Shown here: positions 1 through 42,593 of the stretch, one piece after another | Layout: each line of letters starts with the position of its first letter | Position numbering within the stretch: position 1 is the stretch's first letter | Origin: Apostichopus japonicus | Lineage: Eukaryota; Echinodermata; Holothuroidea; Aspidochirotida; Stichopodidae | Reading direction: 5' to 3' | DNA length: 64,000 nt | NCBI RefSeq assembly: GCF_037975245.1 | Contig: NC_092563.1 | Location: 23,094,960-23,158,959 of the forward strand | The notes under the pieces: model-generated | What the model was told of the DNA's origin: nothing | Database searches by the model: none | Seen by the model: the letters and a program-made list of their open reading frames with translations, nothing else | Made by a program: the position numbers and the translations under genes

Positions 1-3000
1 TAACTTGTTTCGGTTGGGCTTTTAAGTGGCGTTTGGTAACAATATATGAAACCAACTCACTCCGTTTAAAAAACATGAATGATTTTCAAGCCATCATCGG
101 TTCATTTGAAACATGGTCTGTGTACGGATTGTGGATGGACTCATGTCATAGGTAGCAGGAAGACCCCTAAGTTCGGTTGTGTAGAATATGCATTAGTAGG
201 TATATTCGACGTCAAATAATATGAACGTGTTTCTACCGTAGGTTAACTGGATTAAGTCTTGGTATGATTGGAGCCACATGCAATTATATCCAGCTTTCAC
301 CTTTTTTTTCGGTGAGTGTTTAGAGGCGAAGCAATTTTTGTGCTTAGAAGCCCTCTATGGATGTTCACCAAAGAACCTTTTCCTTCTCCGTCTTTTGATG
401 CATTCAGTGTTTCTTAAATAACAGTGAATTCCCACACAAACTGTTATTATCCTGGATTCATGAGGTAAATCCGGGAGGGGTAGTGTTATCCAAACAAAAT
501 CTACATTGTGGCAATCATTTGTGATTTCTACTCCATTTTCAACTCAATTGCTGCAAAATAGTACAAAAACAGTTATGCATTGATCCCTGTTCAGATGGAA
601 GTAGATACATTTGCCCTTGGTGTCTAACATACTAATTCCATAAAACAATGCCGATCATTGTTTTAACTAGCTAAGTTCTATTTTGAGTAATTAATGATGT
701 TAAGGTCAAAATGTTTAGTTTATTACTTGCATATGCTTAATACTGTTATGAAAAGTGTCAGTATGATGAATTGTTAATTATTGATTCAAATCAATTATTT
801 AGTCACTCATTAACTATTAATTATTGAAATATAAACTCTAGGACTGTCTAGACGTTATCGATTGCAATCTAATTTTTGGGCTGGGGGGGGGGGTTGGGAT
901 AAGGTGGAGTCTGCTGTGTGAATCTGTTATTTCATCAACTGTTGGTAGCTTGAGTTTTCACATGACACTGCACTGTATGGTCACTGAAGTGAATCTGATG
1001 GGAGGTATAATAGGCTTATGAAACACAACCAGTTACTTAAAAATTTTAAGGGACCATATAGTGGCACAAAGTGCTAGAGCAGCTTACTAAGTCACAAGGC
1101 TTCAACCTTGACAATATACCATTTAATTTCTTTGACAGTTTTGAAAGATCTGTTTGCCTGGCATTAATTTACTCTGATAAAAAAAAGTGGTGGTGTTGGG
1201 CGGAGGGGGGGGGGGGGAAGGGAGCTCAACCGAGGCAGCCTAGTGTTTATTAGGGGGCCAAGGAAAATATTTGGGATAAAGAGTAACATACTTAAAGGAA
1301 AATGAAGAGTTAACCCAGCGTGGCAACATACATGTCCCCGGGGAATTACCTGGCTCTCAAAGCCCCTGCTATAATAATTAATAATCCCTTTCAAATATTA
1401 AAGCACTACCATCGATAAAGAGAACAGAAGGCGGCATATAGTTTTGTTGTCTCTCTTCCTTTGTCATGTAAACATACTATACAGTAATCAGTCAAGCTTA
1501 GGTACATTCACATTGTAAAGCAACATAAAGTGAAAAAAAAATGCTTTTTTGTTAAAAAGAATATTCCGATTCAAATATTACAAAAATGTTAATTGATTAA
1601 TAACTTTGGAGACTCAACATCAGAGGTGAATAAATACATGAGTATGTAGCCATAAAAACAAGGGGTACAATACTAGCCCTACCACAGTGACCCCTGTAGG
1701 CTACCATACACATCAAGTGACCAAACTCTTTTCTCTTCAGTTAATGGATATTGCATGTTTGGTAAGTACAAAGACACACAAGAATATTACCATCAATGAG
1801 AGAGAGAGAGAGGGTGGGACAGTGGGGGGTGGGGGAGGAAAAAGAATAAAGATAAAAATAAACAAACATGCTAAGCAATAGTTGTTCCAAGTCAAAACAA
1901 AGTATTTTTTTAAGAGTGGCATCTACATGGTAACCAGAATATCTCTATGGCAACCATTTATCTCAAACTACAATGACATCAAGCTGGTGAGGAAATCTGC
2001 CAGAAAAAAAGAATAATGTAGAAAGAACAGTGTGCAAATATGATTCCTACAAACGTTACTCGTTTGTCCCGACTCTGCAATGCATCTGTGATTACAGCCA
2101 CTACAACAACTTGTCCAATTGCTTTCATAAAAAATAAAAAAACTTGCAGAAAGTTAAAAAGAAAAAGAAAACATTTTGATATCACATAACTTACCCTAAC
2201 TGTATCATCATTATCATCATAAATACACTAGAGAACTGTCACAAGGTAAAACTATAACCTTTGACCTTCTCATACTTAAATAACTCATAAAAATGACATT
2301 TAGACCATTCTTTAACCAATAAAGAAACAAAACTAAAAAAACTGAATGATGGGAGGAGATTGGGGACAATGATGAATATGCACAACTTCTCTGTAAATCT
2401 GATTCCCCCCCCCCCCCCTCCCCTTTCTGGTATTCTATTTTTTACACCACACTGAGTCGTGAACAGATTCTCTCAGGTGTAAGTGTGTGTGTGTTAGTAC
2501 AAGATCACAGAAAGTGTTTATTTAGGTTAAGGTGATGCAATGGTGAATAATACACTTCATACATACAAGTGACATGATCGGTTTGGTACCGCTCCATGAA
2601 TATATCACAACCCATGCAACCATGAAGAACGCATCGGCACAACATCAATTGAAGCTCATCGGTTTCAAAACACAAGTGCTAGACTTGAGCCATTTCTAGG
2701 TATAGACATATTTGATTCCTTTCCATGTACAAAACATACTAATAATGACAATAATCATCATAACAGGAAACAAAAATCAGTCTGAAGAGTGAAACTAATC
2801 CAGCAATGTTTGTCTGTACAATCGAGAAAGAATATTCTCCAGATTCGTCAGTATAGGCCATAAAATACGCTAGAAATGACTGAAAGTGGGGTCCCTGAGG
2901 GTGAACATTTTCCAACCTCCTTTATACTACAGCCCCTCTCTTACCTACATAGTTATTTGTTATTATGACCCTCTTCAATGTCCGGCTGAAGTATTCAGAG

Positions 3001-6000
3001 AGTGAGAAGTTTCCTATCGGTGAAATATCATATATGCCATCTTAAATTTTGGAAAGTTTACTTTGTGTGCCAACCAGATCCACTTTGAAAGATTCCATCG
3101 GGCAATAACTTATGAGAAACAAAATACAGTGGTCACGGTCAAAAGCCAACCACTCCTCCTCACTTGCTAAGAATCTTTATGATGATGGCAGGCATACATC
3201 TAAAAGAAGCTGGCCAGCTTCCTCTTTCCTCACGAAGTGAAACTTACTCTAAGAATCCTGTGCCTATACAACCCATCAAAACAACACAAACTATTGTCCT
3301 ACAATAGTCACCTGTTACCCATTACTCACCCTCAAGGGTTTGAACTTTCACTCGCGAGTAAAATTGACACTACTGCTTTGAGTCTTGGACTAGTACAAGT
3401 CAGTGCTTACCACTGACTAAGAGCAGCAGCTTTAAAGAATTTTAACAAAACAGAAAAGTCTGAAAGTGTTGTATGTAAATTTCTCCAAGATGGCAATGGA
3501 TCAATTGTTTGCTGTCAAATACCGACCCCCCCCCCCCCTCCTGTCTCCGTAACAGTATTTATTAGAGGTGAGATGCTAGCACAAACAAAAACCTGAGAAA
3601 GAAGTACACAGGACGATTTAACATCCCTCTCATTACAAGACATTAGACATTACGTACATCAGTGTTATATATATGCAACCTCTTATTTTAAACCAAATAC
3701 CTTAAATTCAGAAGTATACAGTATAACCTTATTACAAGGTTTTTTTTTTGTGGGAGGAGAAGGGGGGGGGGGGGAGAGATAGGGCTTCTTTTTACAGAAA
3801 ATTGTAGTAATCACTACTGAGCTAAGTTATTAAACTCATGTGTCAAAATGCCTAATTAAGGATGTGATAAACAAACAAATAACAAAACAGATTCAAGCTT
3901 TTTGGAGAGACAGATGTGAAGATTGAGGGAGAGTGTTGAGATTGGTATGGTGGTGGGAGGGGGGAGAGGGGGGATGCTACCGGTTCTACCAGACAAGCAC
4001 ATTTGGCTTTCACATAAAATTTATGACCTCATGTTAGATAATAGTATATATTATGATAACTTCCAAATTATGAGGGTTTCTTATCAGGCATTTAGTGAGT
4101 TTGGATCTCAATAGCACCATTGAAAAAACAAAATTGAAGAAAGAGGTACTTGAGAAGCGGCAAACAGTATACTTTATGAAAGGGAGGCGAAGATGCAACC
4201 CCACCCCACCCCTCTTCTTTGTTAATGCTACATATATCTAACAGTACCCTCATGAATTCGTCCATTAATAAATTCCCCAAGATGGAAGGAACATTTGTTC
4301 TTTTTTCTCCAAAGAACAATAACAATCATGTAATAAATGGTTGAATTTTTTCTGACCATCTTCGTATAGCCTTGTCATAGTAAATATTAATAACAATCCA
4401 AATCCAACGATCAATGATCTTAATCAGGAGCCAAAATATTAAAAGATTTAAGAACTGTTCTTGATTATTTTGAAATGGAAGCTTTACCAATTGAATTAAT
4501 GAAGCATCTTAGAAGGCAACAACAACAACAAAGAAGTTAAAGCAGTACCTGGTTGTGTTTTGTGTGTGCTACAAGTTATGTCACTGTGAATATCTTAATT
4601 ACACTTTCAGAAATCAGTTCTGTTAGTAAGTTACAACAATGTCTCAAGATCGAAACAGGTATTTTTGTCATCATCAATGAGGTGGTTATTCCTTAACATT
4701 AATACCAACTGTAAAGCACAGACATAACATACTTCCACAGCAGACACACCTAGATCCAGCCAATAAAACGACCGGAGATGATGGTAAGGTATCGCTGACT
4801 ATAACTATCACCACCAACCTTATCGGGCAAGCAATGTGTTAACTTATGCATGAATCTGAAACGATGCAGACATAATTATGTCATTACAGAAGTTAAATGC
4901 AAACCTGCCACCACATACTGACCCCTTTAACCTTATCCTGGGTTTCACAACACAACTCTTAATCCAAAACTGCTCTCTGAATTAAACTGAATCAAATGCT
5001 AGCCAAAGCAGGCACATCTACCAAATATGCAGGGAATGCATTTATATCACCTCTTTTTCACATAGAGAATACTTGCAAAACGTTTCCATAAATTAATGAC
5101 AGGAAACTCTTTACTATATCCTGTTAAATCCTGATTAGTTTTTCTTCAACCAAGCTTCTCAACAATTGTTACTTCCATCTGAATATGTCCTACATGAGAA
5201 TATCTGATTGCTACATGTCCTCCATCAATGCTGTCCGAGACCGATTCCTGATAATTCACAGTAAGCACAAGCTGTCCATTTTATAAAACATAAAAAACTT
5301 GGTACTCTAGGGACCAAAAAATCAATATATTGGGTATATGATATAATAATGCTAATAAGAAATAAAACAAATGATTATTACAAGTCTTTAAGTTAAACAG
5401 TAACACTGTACGTGTGTGTGTCATGAACGGTGCACATGAAGCATATCTTGAGGGAATACATTAACTGGTAACCCACAGCAACCTGCTATTCATTATGGGG
5501 AAACTATTTGCTATGCAAAGATGAATATTCAGTATTTATGAGAGACAAAATTCTTGAGTCTGAAACTGATATACACATAAAAGCTAAACCAACTTCCTTC
5601 TAAATTTCAGAGCAAGTTATAATAGAGGTTCTTTTTCTTCTTACTGTTAAATAAAATTTTTAATCAAAAACTCTTCTTTACCTTCAGTGAGATATTCACC
5701 TTCTCAGAAATTTAAAGTTGCTCCAAGTGTTAAAAATGAATAAGTCCCAATTGCCTACAAAAATTGGGCTCTTTATGTCTTGATTTATGCCAATGCTATC
5801 AGCACAAGCAAAGGATATCAATTCCAAGACAAATGCTTCCAAATTCAAGCACATTGATGAAAGCGTCAGTAAATTTTAGTAGTAACGATTTTCAATGTGA
5901 ATTTAGTCATAGACTAGTGAAGGACAAGCCTGCAGCATGGCTTATGATGATGATCTTGAAGTAGTACATTTCCAGGAACAAATGAATGAAACAGAACAAA

Positions 6001-7121
6001 AAATTATGGAGAGGAACAACAACTGGGTATTTACAACCTCAGTGAGTAATTAAACTGACAGCCCCTTGGTTTTTTGCTTTCAAAATTGTTTACAAATTGC
6101 AGACTACTGCCTTAAAAAAAAAAAAAAAAAATTGATGAACAATTAAAATAGCTGGCCTTTTAATTTGTAATTTATCCTCTGGAGTAAAAACAAATGTGTG
6201 AATTAAATGGTGAGATTTTAAACAGAAACAACTAAAGAATACAATTCTGAAAACCATGGATTTTAAGGCTATCGTCATGTAGTGTCTCTACCTGATACTT
6301 AATTTCAGAAAAAGGAGAAGAGAAAATGAATGCAAAAAAACAAAAACTAGAAGACCGACATACTGTATAATATAAGTGTGAAAAAGCTGACAGAATAAAT
6401 ACACCAATTGGTTTTTGTTTTTATTTTTATGACCACTTGTCAGGTTCAAACTAAATCACGTCTAATTTCTAGTGCTGCTAAAAATAGCAATCAAATAGAG
6501 CAGCTGAATTAGTCATAAAATAGGAAGAAACAGAAGACCGAAACAGGTTTTTTTTTCTCCCCCCTTCAGTGACCAATTACGAATGCCTTCATAGGAGGAG
6601 GTTGGGCTGGGGTGTTGAGCTGCACCAACGTCGATGAGAGGTTTTTCTCTATATGAAGAAAAACCTGTCTGATGTTGTTCAACCGAATAGTTGACAGTCA
6701 CAACTTGCCCTGGTAAGTTACTGGTGACACCACTGCCTGGTTTTGTTGTCTTATATTCTTATAGTTACCTTTCAGAAACTACTTCATGTCAATGAATACC
6801 TTCTACCTAGTCATCATTTCTTACAGGCATGAAGTAAACATCCACTGGGTTCGATCTCGTCTTTGGTGGAGACTCTCATAGAGTTTTGCTTTTTGCTCGT
6901 AAAACTTTTTCTCATAGCTCGAATTGTTTTCGGTTTGTTTTTTAACGAAGCAGAAAGTCCACGACACAGACCCGGCTTCTTCTTTTTTTTCTTTTTTTTT
7001 CTTTATGTTAAGTTTAAACCGACAACTTGTCCATGGCAAAATTTCCATATAAAAACTGAAGATAAAGGTGAGTCCATTGGAGGTAATCTAGCCGGATATT
7101 ATTCAGCTTGATCAGTAAGCA
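1..7121. other. CK2 3' UTR and downstream intergenic DNA
   Basis: No exon with protein similarity is recognised. The stretch next to 7,121 is probably CK2 3' UTR. The rest is AT-rich with G or C homopolymers near 883, 1206, 2406, 3527 and 3762, a GA microsatellite near 1798-1812 and A/T tracts. Short open frames here are low-complexity or antisense and are not called as genes. Confidence 0.5.
6420..6425 (-). promoter_or_regulatory. Candidate CK2 alpha polyadenylation signal
   Basis: AATAAA on the minus strand about 700 bases after the CK2 stop codon. Several AT-rich alternatives exist farther on, so the real 3' end is not settled by sequence. Confidence 0.25.
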
Positions 7122-36250
<29,129 letters not shown>

Positions 36251-36999
36251 TTTGCAAAAGCTTCTTCTGTTAGTTATATTCAATAGGGTTCCAGTATTCA
36301 GGAATCGCAAACCAAAACGTTGTTGGTTGGCCCCAAAGTGAAGTCTTTGTTCACTCTCCTGGGAAAAATCAGGAACTTTAAGTCTAATGCCACACAAGGC
36401 AACTGGTAATGCTAGTGTTACTAAGCCTAGTGTTAAGCTTAGGCTAATTTGCTGTCTGTCAAGCAATGCTGGCAAGCAAGTCTTTTGAGAAAAGATTATA
36501 CTCTTGCCCAAATGTGCCAGTTCTTTGAAACCTGCTAGTCACAAAATCTGTATAAACACATGTGGTGAAACAACCAACAAAGCAGTCCGTGTTATACTGG
36601 ATAGGTTTGTCAATACAAAGTTATGGCTTGGCCCCAACTTCTTTCATATGTAATGGTGCGGTCACACTCACATTTGAAGTGCAAACTAGCTATCGCTTAG
36701 TTTTACAGTAGCCTGTGGGCATCTACTGCTGGATGACATTAAACTGTGCGTAAAACACTTTATTGGTTCCAACCTACCAGCCCCACCTAATTCATTCTAA
36801 AGCCAAATCATGCACAGACTTTATGATTGGCAACGTACAGTACGTGTATAGGCTAGACTGTGTCGACATGGTTACAACAGTACATAGGCCCTAGCCTTAA
36901 ATACAGTGTCAATGCAAAAAGTATATCCTATCATTGCCTCGTGCACGACCATCACACCCTTTCTCAAATAACTAAAATAGCAATCAAATTATGAGCGAC

Positions 37000-37240
37000 T
37001 GAAATACGATATAGAGGAGAAATCCAAATTAGCGATGTCTCCAAAATAACAAGAAAGAGTTTAGGTGCGTAAAATCCTTCAATGTATCTTCAAACTTGCG
37101 AAATACTCGTCTTTTGGGTCGCTTTTCACGGTGAAGTATCAAGATGGCGCAAATTCATTCATCACCAAAACCCTAATTACACAATTCGGATGAGCGCCCT
37201 CGTTTATGCCTGCACCATTACTGATTCAGTCCGTATATGG
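37000..37240 (-). promoter_or_regulatory. Possible CK2 alpha promoter region
   Basis: The stretch has CpG-containing sequence and a YY1-like caagatggcgc (plus strand, 37140-37150), a motif common near animal transcription start sites. The position upstream of an apparent 5' UTR acceptor before the first coding exon fits. There is no TATA evidence and the start site is not visible. Confidence 0.25.
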
Positions 37241-38032
37241 TAACATTTCTTACAGTTAATGCTTCTGTATGTGTCAATCATAAATTTAGCTATGTGAACT
37301 CAAAAGATCATAAAAGTGTATCCCCATGATGTATGAAAACTGTACAATGCATTCATTTCCAAGAACCCACGATAAGGCCACCCGAGTAATAGCTTGAACA
37401 GAGAGAGGGTCGGATGGTTTTTCGAATGAGGGCGGGAGGACACTGTTATTGACTTGGCTTGAGGGGGGTGGACAAGGAAACGGCCGAATCAAGGAGGAGT
37501 CTTCTCCCGGAAGAATGCAGTTACTAGTTTAAGAATTTACTTGTTCTCTCCTAGCGATTATCAAACAATACAAAGTACATTTTAGAAAGAAGTATTACAA
37601 TGAAAATGGTTTGGAATGTACCTTAAGAGCCCTGAAAGATGTCCCGAGTTGCACTGGCGTGGGAGAGATGAACTACGAAAGTGAAACATTTTAGTAATTA
37701 CATCTTTGAAAAAAAAAACTGTCAAAGTGTTTTATTAATTAATAACCAGAGGTTCTTCTAATTTGTGAAAAGGGACAGTTTGAAGTTTTTCCAAAAAAAA
37801 AAAATGGGCACGCCCCTTGACATCGCTCAGTACCGCCCCCCCCCCCCCCATGGCTTCAACGCCCCGTCCATGAACATGATGCCATCGGAAACTGCTGCAA
37901 TTTCACATATATTTTGTTGTTGATACCGTCGTAGTGATTTTCACTGGCAACAAATTCGAATGATAGGAACTTTATTTTAACTATACAAGACTTGGGTTCT
38001 ATCAAACGCTTTCTGCGTAACATGAAGCTACA

Positions 38033-39365
38033 CATGGGCGGGATTACGGGGGGGGGGGGCAAGAGGGGGCATTTGCCCCCCCCCCCCCCCACTTTTCCCC
38101 AAATCTTAGTTCACTTTTTTGTCGTTTTTGCAGACGAATGTGCACAACCCTAATCGAAATTATTCCCCCACAACAGCTCTATCAAATAGGCCTATTTGTT
38201 TCGAATCTAAGTCGAATTTGTATTTAAGATCGTAACATGTAGCATGCAGAATAACTGGAGCTGGAGCTAGCACATGGTTCGCAGCACAGGTTACGAATCC
38301 TGGAGCTAACACACTAGCGATTCAATTCTGCATGTGATGAATCCGCGGCATGTGCTACAGTGCTAGCTTCAGGAATTGATTTTCAACGTTGCTGCTCTAC
38401 TGAATGCGTTGAATAACTAAATCCAGAGAAACGATTTACGAAGGCCAGATTTGCATATTGGGTATATCAATAATTAAATTCAATATACTGACACATGACA
38501 CCCCCCCCCCCCCACACGGCGTGTCATTCAACAATATGCAATGGCAATGCCGATGTAATTTCTTTACTGCTCGAAATCACCCCTCCTCGACTTCGGTGGC
38601 GACGGAACCGGTTGACTTGAGGGGCTTATCCCCCATGAAAAAAGTGGGGGGGGGGTAAGGTATGTTCAGCCCCAATATTTGCCAAGTGCTCCAAGAAGTG
38701 GGGAGAATTTCGAAGTGGGTGCTGAACATATTCTTGATCGGTCCAAATGCACAATATACTAATAATTTTAGGGGGAAAGAACTGTCTAGATGCGATTTAT
38801 TGTTACCAGAGGTGTCATTTTTGCTGATCTAGGATTTCCTTTTTGCTTAAATTTCGACGTGCCGCGCCAACTGATGGTGGTGCACCGCCTAAATAGTGAC
38901 GTATAAGCTTCAGTTGTACATCACCATATAAGTTCTTCTATCCGTCCTCCCTAAATTTCAACACGTTCATTAATTGTTTAGATGCAATTTAAAGCCTACA
39001 TGGGTGTTAATTTAACCGATCTAAGGGTACCTTTCATCGAAAATTTCGACGCTCCTTGCCAACCGATGATGGCGCTCCGCTTAGATAGTGACGTATAACA
39101 AAAGTTGTACATCACCATCTGACCATATGTTCTACTAAAACAATAATTAACTATCTAGATACAAATTGTAGACATGAGATCCATATTTCAAGGACGGGTA
39201 CATGCAGCTTAGAGCACTCGGGAAGTGCCGTTTCCGGCCATCTGGAGGGTTTGTAAAGCCAAAAAATTTCTTGTACGCTCCGCGCCAACCGATGGTGGCG
39301 CTCCGCTTAGATAGTCTTGCTGGCAGGTTTGCCCCCCCACTTTTACAACTCAAATCCCGCCCCTG
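38033..39365. mobile_element. Nonautonomous hAT-type transposon, 1.33 kb
   Basis: Flanked by the exact 8-bp duplication AAGCTACA (38025-38032 and 39366-39373). The ends CATGGGCGGGATT and, inverted, CAGGGGCGGGATT match at 12 of 13 positions, and a CAxGGGCG start is usual for hAT. No transposase frame is present. The interior holds three diverged copies of a roughly 200-bp unit. Confidence 0.85.
38780..39320. repeat. Three diverged ~200-bp tandem units within the hAT-type element
   Basis: gccaac-gatgg-tgg blocks begin near 38867, 39059 and 39285. Each is followed by gcNccgcNtaNatagt and preceded by a ctagat-type block. Confidence 0.7.
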
Positions 39366-40964
39366 AAGCTACACATCCAGAAACAACCATCAGTGACATA
39401 TAGGAAGCTATAAAAGTGTAGCGGAAGGGGTGTGGTGTAGGGGGGGGGGGGGTTGGACCGATGGGATTTTATCCAGGGGAGTTTGAGTTTTGTAGATTCA
39501 ACGGTGGCCCTGATATATAGGACATATGAAACTCAAACTAATATATCTTCGAATTTAGACTTTCTCTTCACAGTTAGATTAAACAGGGTACTCAAAATCT
39601 CGACATCTTCAGTTTTGGCGAAATTTCGACTTCTCTACCAACATCTGGAATACGTTTATCATGACTCTCTTCAAATCTATTTCCTAAGAATGTGGCTTTA
39701 CTCCGAAACTTCGACTACTTCATCTAAAAATCGTGACTCTTTGACGTTTTGACATCGAAGAGTACATCTGAAAATGTCAGCTTCTTTTTAAAACATTCCA
39801 CTTCCTGCTCGAAATGACACTTTTCATGTCGAAATTCCGAATTACATGAAACTTTGGTTTCTTACCTTTTAACGTATCCTCCCTTAGTGCAACTAATTTA
39901 CATGATAACGTCTCTTGTTTCCCCTGAAATTTGCACAATTTCCAGATGTTTGTGGAGTAGTTTGTTTGTTAATGTTGACGTATCGACGTTTTATTTCGCT
40001 TTTTGGAGAAGCAAGGTTTTCATCTCAAAATTTCGATGCTTATCTTAACAAATTGTTTATAGCTTGACTTTTAATCATAAAAACAATTGTGGCAATTCAT
40101 CAGAAAATTTCCACAAATTCGTGAAAGTTGTCATCATTTTTAGGCAGCTGAAAGCTTTTAGCTGAGCTATAGCGATCGTGCGATTCTGCCAAAATTCTGT
40201 CACTTTTTGCCACCGTGTTTGATTGACTGCCATTTCGTCATTTATAATTCGTATAGGCTGAAATTTCTATATATAGGGCCTTTTATAGAGTTTTCAGTTA
40301 TGATGAAATGTCGGCCACATATCATAATGCAATGATAACGAACTGCTTTTTTTAAAAACTTTTTTAGTACTTTTGACCAGTATGCGTTTTCAGTGTGAGT
40401 ACCAAATTGTCTTCCATCCTAATACAGCCGTCATTTTTAGGGACGTTCTTCATTTTATTGTAGGCCAAGATTTATTTAGTCGAAGTCGACAGGTTAAAAC
40501 AGTGAAAACCTTTTTCCTATCTGATATCAAGACTTGAAACATGTAAGTTACCCATTCTGAGTTGGAAAAACTCCTTGATATTAATTTAGGCCAGCGTGAT
40601 TTGACGTCAACTGGCTCAAATAAATGGATTAATTGCTCAGAAATATTGCCAATCAAAACTAATCTCTCAAATAGACGCTGAGTTTCTGCAACGTTGCATG
40701 ATCTTGTAAAGTTTATTAATACTGTGTTAATGAAAACCTGTGGTGTAGTTTTGTGCTGTTTGCTTAGAGGTTTTGTGTTTCAGGCTGGGCATATGAAGAG
40801 AGTGAAAACTCGAAATATGTTGATCTATATATATTACAAGGTAATCATTGTACATGCATGAAGTTATTGGATTGCTGTTCAATTAACTGATTAATTTAAT
40901 GGAAAGACACAATTTTACATCGACTCTACCAACAGATAATACTATTTAGAACAAGGAGCGGCAG

Positions 40965-41337
40965 CAGTGGCGTAGGAAGGTACTTTTGAGTGGGGGGCTG
41001 AAGACTGATGGCCGGCCTGGGGGAGGAGTCTAAGGGGAAGGGGTGTACCCCTCCCCCTTCGGATTTTTTTTTGCATTTCCAGGTGGCCCCAGATGCAATT
41101 TGGTGCAATATAGCACACTTCTACACCCACTCCATTTTGTAAATAATTTTGCATTTTTACCTGGCCTTAGATGCAATTGGTGCTCCAAATGAATTTTTTT
41201 CTCATTGGAAATGAAAAAGGGGTTTTCTGACTTGCGAAGAGGGGGGGGGGGCCGAATGATACTTCCGCCCCACCATATTTTTCACGGGGGGGGGGGGGCT
41301 GGCGCCCCCAGGCCCCTCCCCGGTTCCTACGCCCTTG
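40965..41337. mobile_element. Nonautonomous hAT-type transposon, 373 bp, copy 1
   Basis: Exact 8-bp target duplication AGCGGCAG (40957-40964 and 41338-41345). The ends are CAGTGGCGTAGGAA and, inverted, CAAGGGCGTAGGAA. The interior is homologous to 50,007-50,365 in the opposite orientation. It contains long G runs and no open frame. Confidence 0.9.
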
Positions 41338-41343
41338 AGCGGC

Positions 41344-41345
<2 letters not shown>

Positions 41346-41378
<33 letters not shown>

Positions 41379-41379
41379 G
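41346..41379. repeat. (ATT)n microsatellite
   Basis: About eleven repeats immediately after the right target duplication of the hAT-type element. Confidence 0.95.
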
Positions 41380-42304
41380 AACTAAGCGGAAAACGATGCG
41401 ACACAGTAACAAACTCAAAGACGAACTGCTTTAGCCTTCCAAACTTTAGATGTCAACTTTGAGATATTTGCTATGTATTCGGGAGATAACTTGTTGAAAA
41501 GTTTGTGGCATGTTGGCAATAGCACACTCGTCAATACATCGGTAGACGGATGAATGCGTGGAACGAAAAACCGCTCAAGGTGATGCAATTCTTATCATAG
41601 TACAAGGATTACCTTGGCCTATATTTTGTCCAATTATGCAGGTTGAATTTTTGTATAACTGGGAAGGTAATTTTGTAAGCTGACTTCATCCGAAGAGGAA
41701 GAAGTGTTGTCTCTTCTTTGAAAGGGGGTGATCCGATTTTGAAAAGAAAAGCCCCCAATTGATGAACGCATTGTTGTCCACTGCGTATAAATGTAGCCTA
41801 TAGGTTGAAAAAGAAAGTACGAAAATTGTCAGTAGACTTCCTCCTTAACTGCAATTATATATGCTGATCTAAAAGTGTTTATCACGATCGGAAAACTACA
41901 TAGTGGCTTACAGTATGAATTATGTATCTTATAAAAGAATGGATAATGGTTTAGATGTGGCGATAATAATGAATAGCCTCCACAGCGTATATCATACGAC
42001 ACATATCTTGAATGGTGTGTGTCGAGTTGCGGGCGTGTTTGGTTGCACGTCGACAGAGCCATATATATATGTATATATATATTAGTGTGTGTGTAGGCGA
42101 CAAATATAATGTTGTCTGGGATATTTCGAGATCAGAAATTGAAAAATTTGACTTATTTCACTCGTTAGCACAGCAGACGCACACACAGTAACGTTATAAA
42201 ACAGGATCAGCTGAAATGATATGAACATGTTATGAAGTAAATGAATATAGCCTCCTCCACTAATGTAGGTCAACTAGCACTAGCCTAGCAATAGTCTGTA
42301 GAAG

Positions 42305-42332
42305 CAGGGAGTTGTTATGGAACAACTCCCTG
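42305..42332. repeat. 12-bp-stem palindrome, loop ATGG
   Basis: CAGGGAGTTGTT, ATGG, then its exact reverse complement. Same core as the longer palindrome at 42,550. Confidence 0.9.
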
Positions 42333-42549
42333 GTAAAAGTTACGGGTGTTTGGTTGCACGTCGAGGAGCGTTTAGGAGTTGTTGTTGTCTGGATATTTCG
42401 AAAACAGAAATTGAAAAGTTGATATGAGGTATATGAAGCGATTTTTAAATATATTTGATTGCCTCATACACTGTTTGCTAATACGAGGGTTCTGCTAAAG
42501 GATAAAGCACTAGTCTGTGGAGTACATCGCTAGTTACAAAAATGTATCC

Positions 42550-42593
42550 AGTTAAACCAGGGAGTTGTTATGGAACAACTCCCTGGTTTAACT
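42550..42593. repeat. Perfect 20-bp-stem palindrome, loop ATGG
   Basis: The arm AGTTAAACCAGGGAGTTGTT (42550-42569) is exactly complementary to 42574-42593, with a 4-base loop. The stem is too short for a usual animal microRNA precursor, so no RNA gene is called. Confidence 0.93.

Noticed and set aside
38025-39376. 13-bp target duplication suggesting a LINE-type insertion
   Set aside because: The apparent 13-bp match includes chance identity with the element end; setting the ends at CA and TG gives the 8-bp duplication expected for hAT.
42550-42593. MicroRNA precursor
   Set aside because: A 20-bp perfect stem with a 4-base loop is shorter than Drosha/Dicer substrates; kept only as a palindrome.
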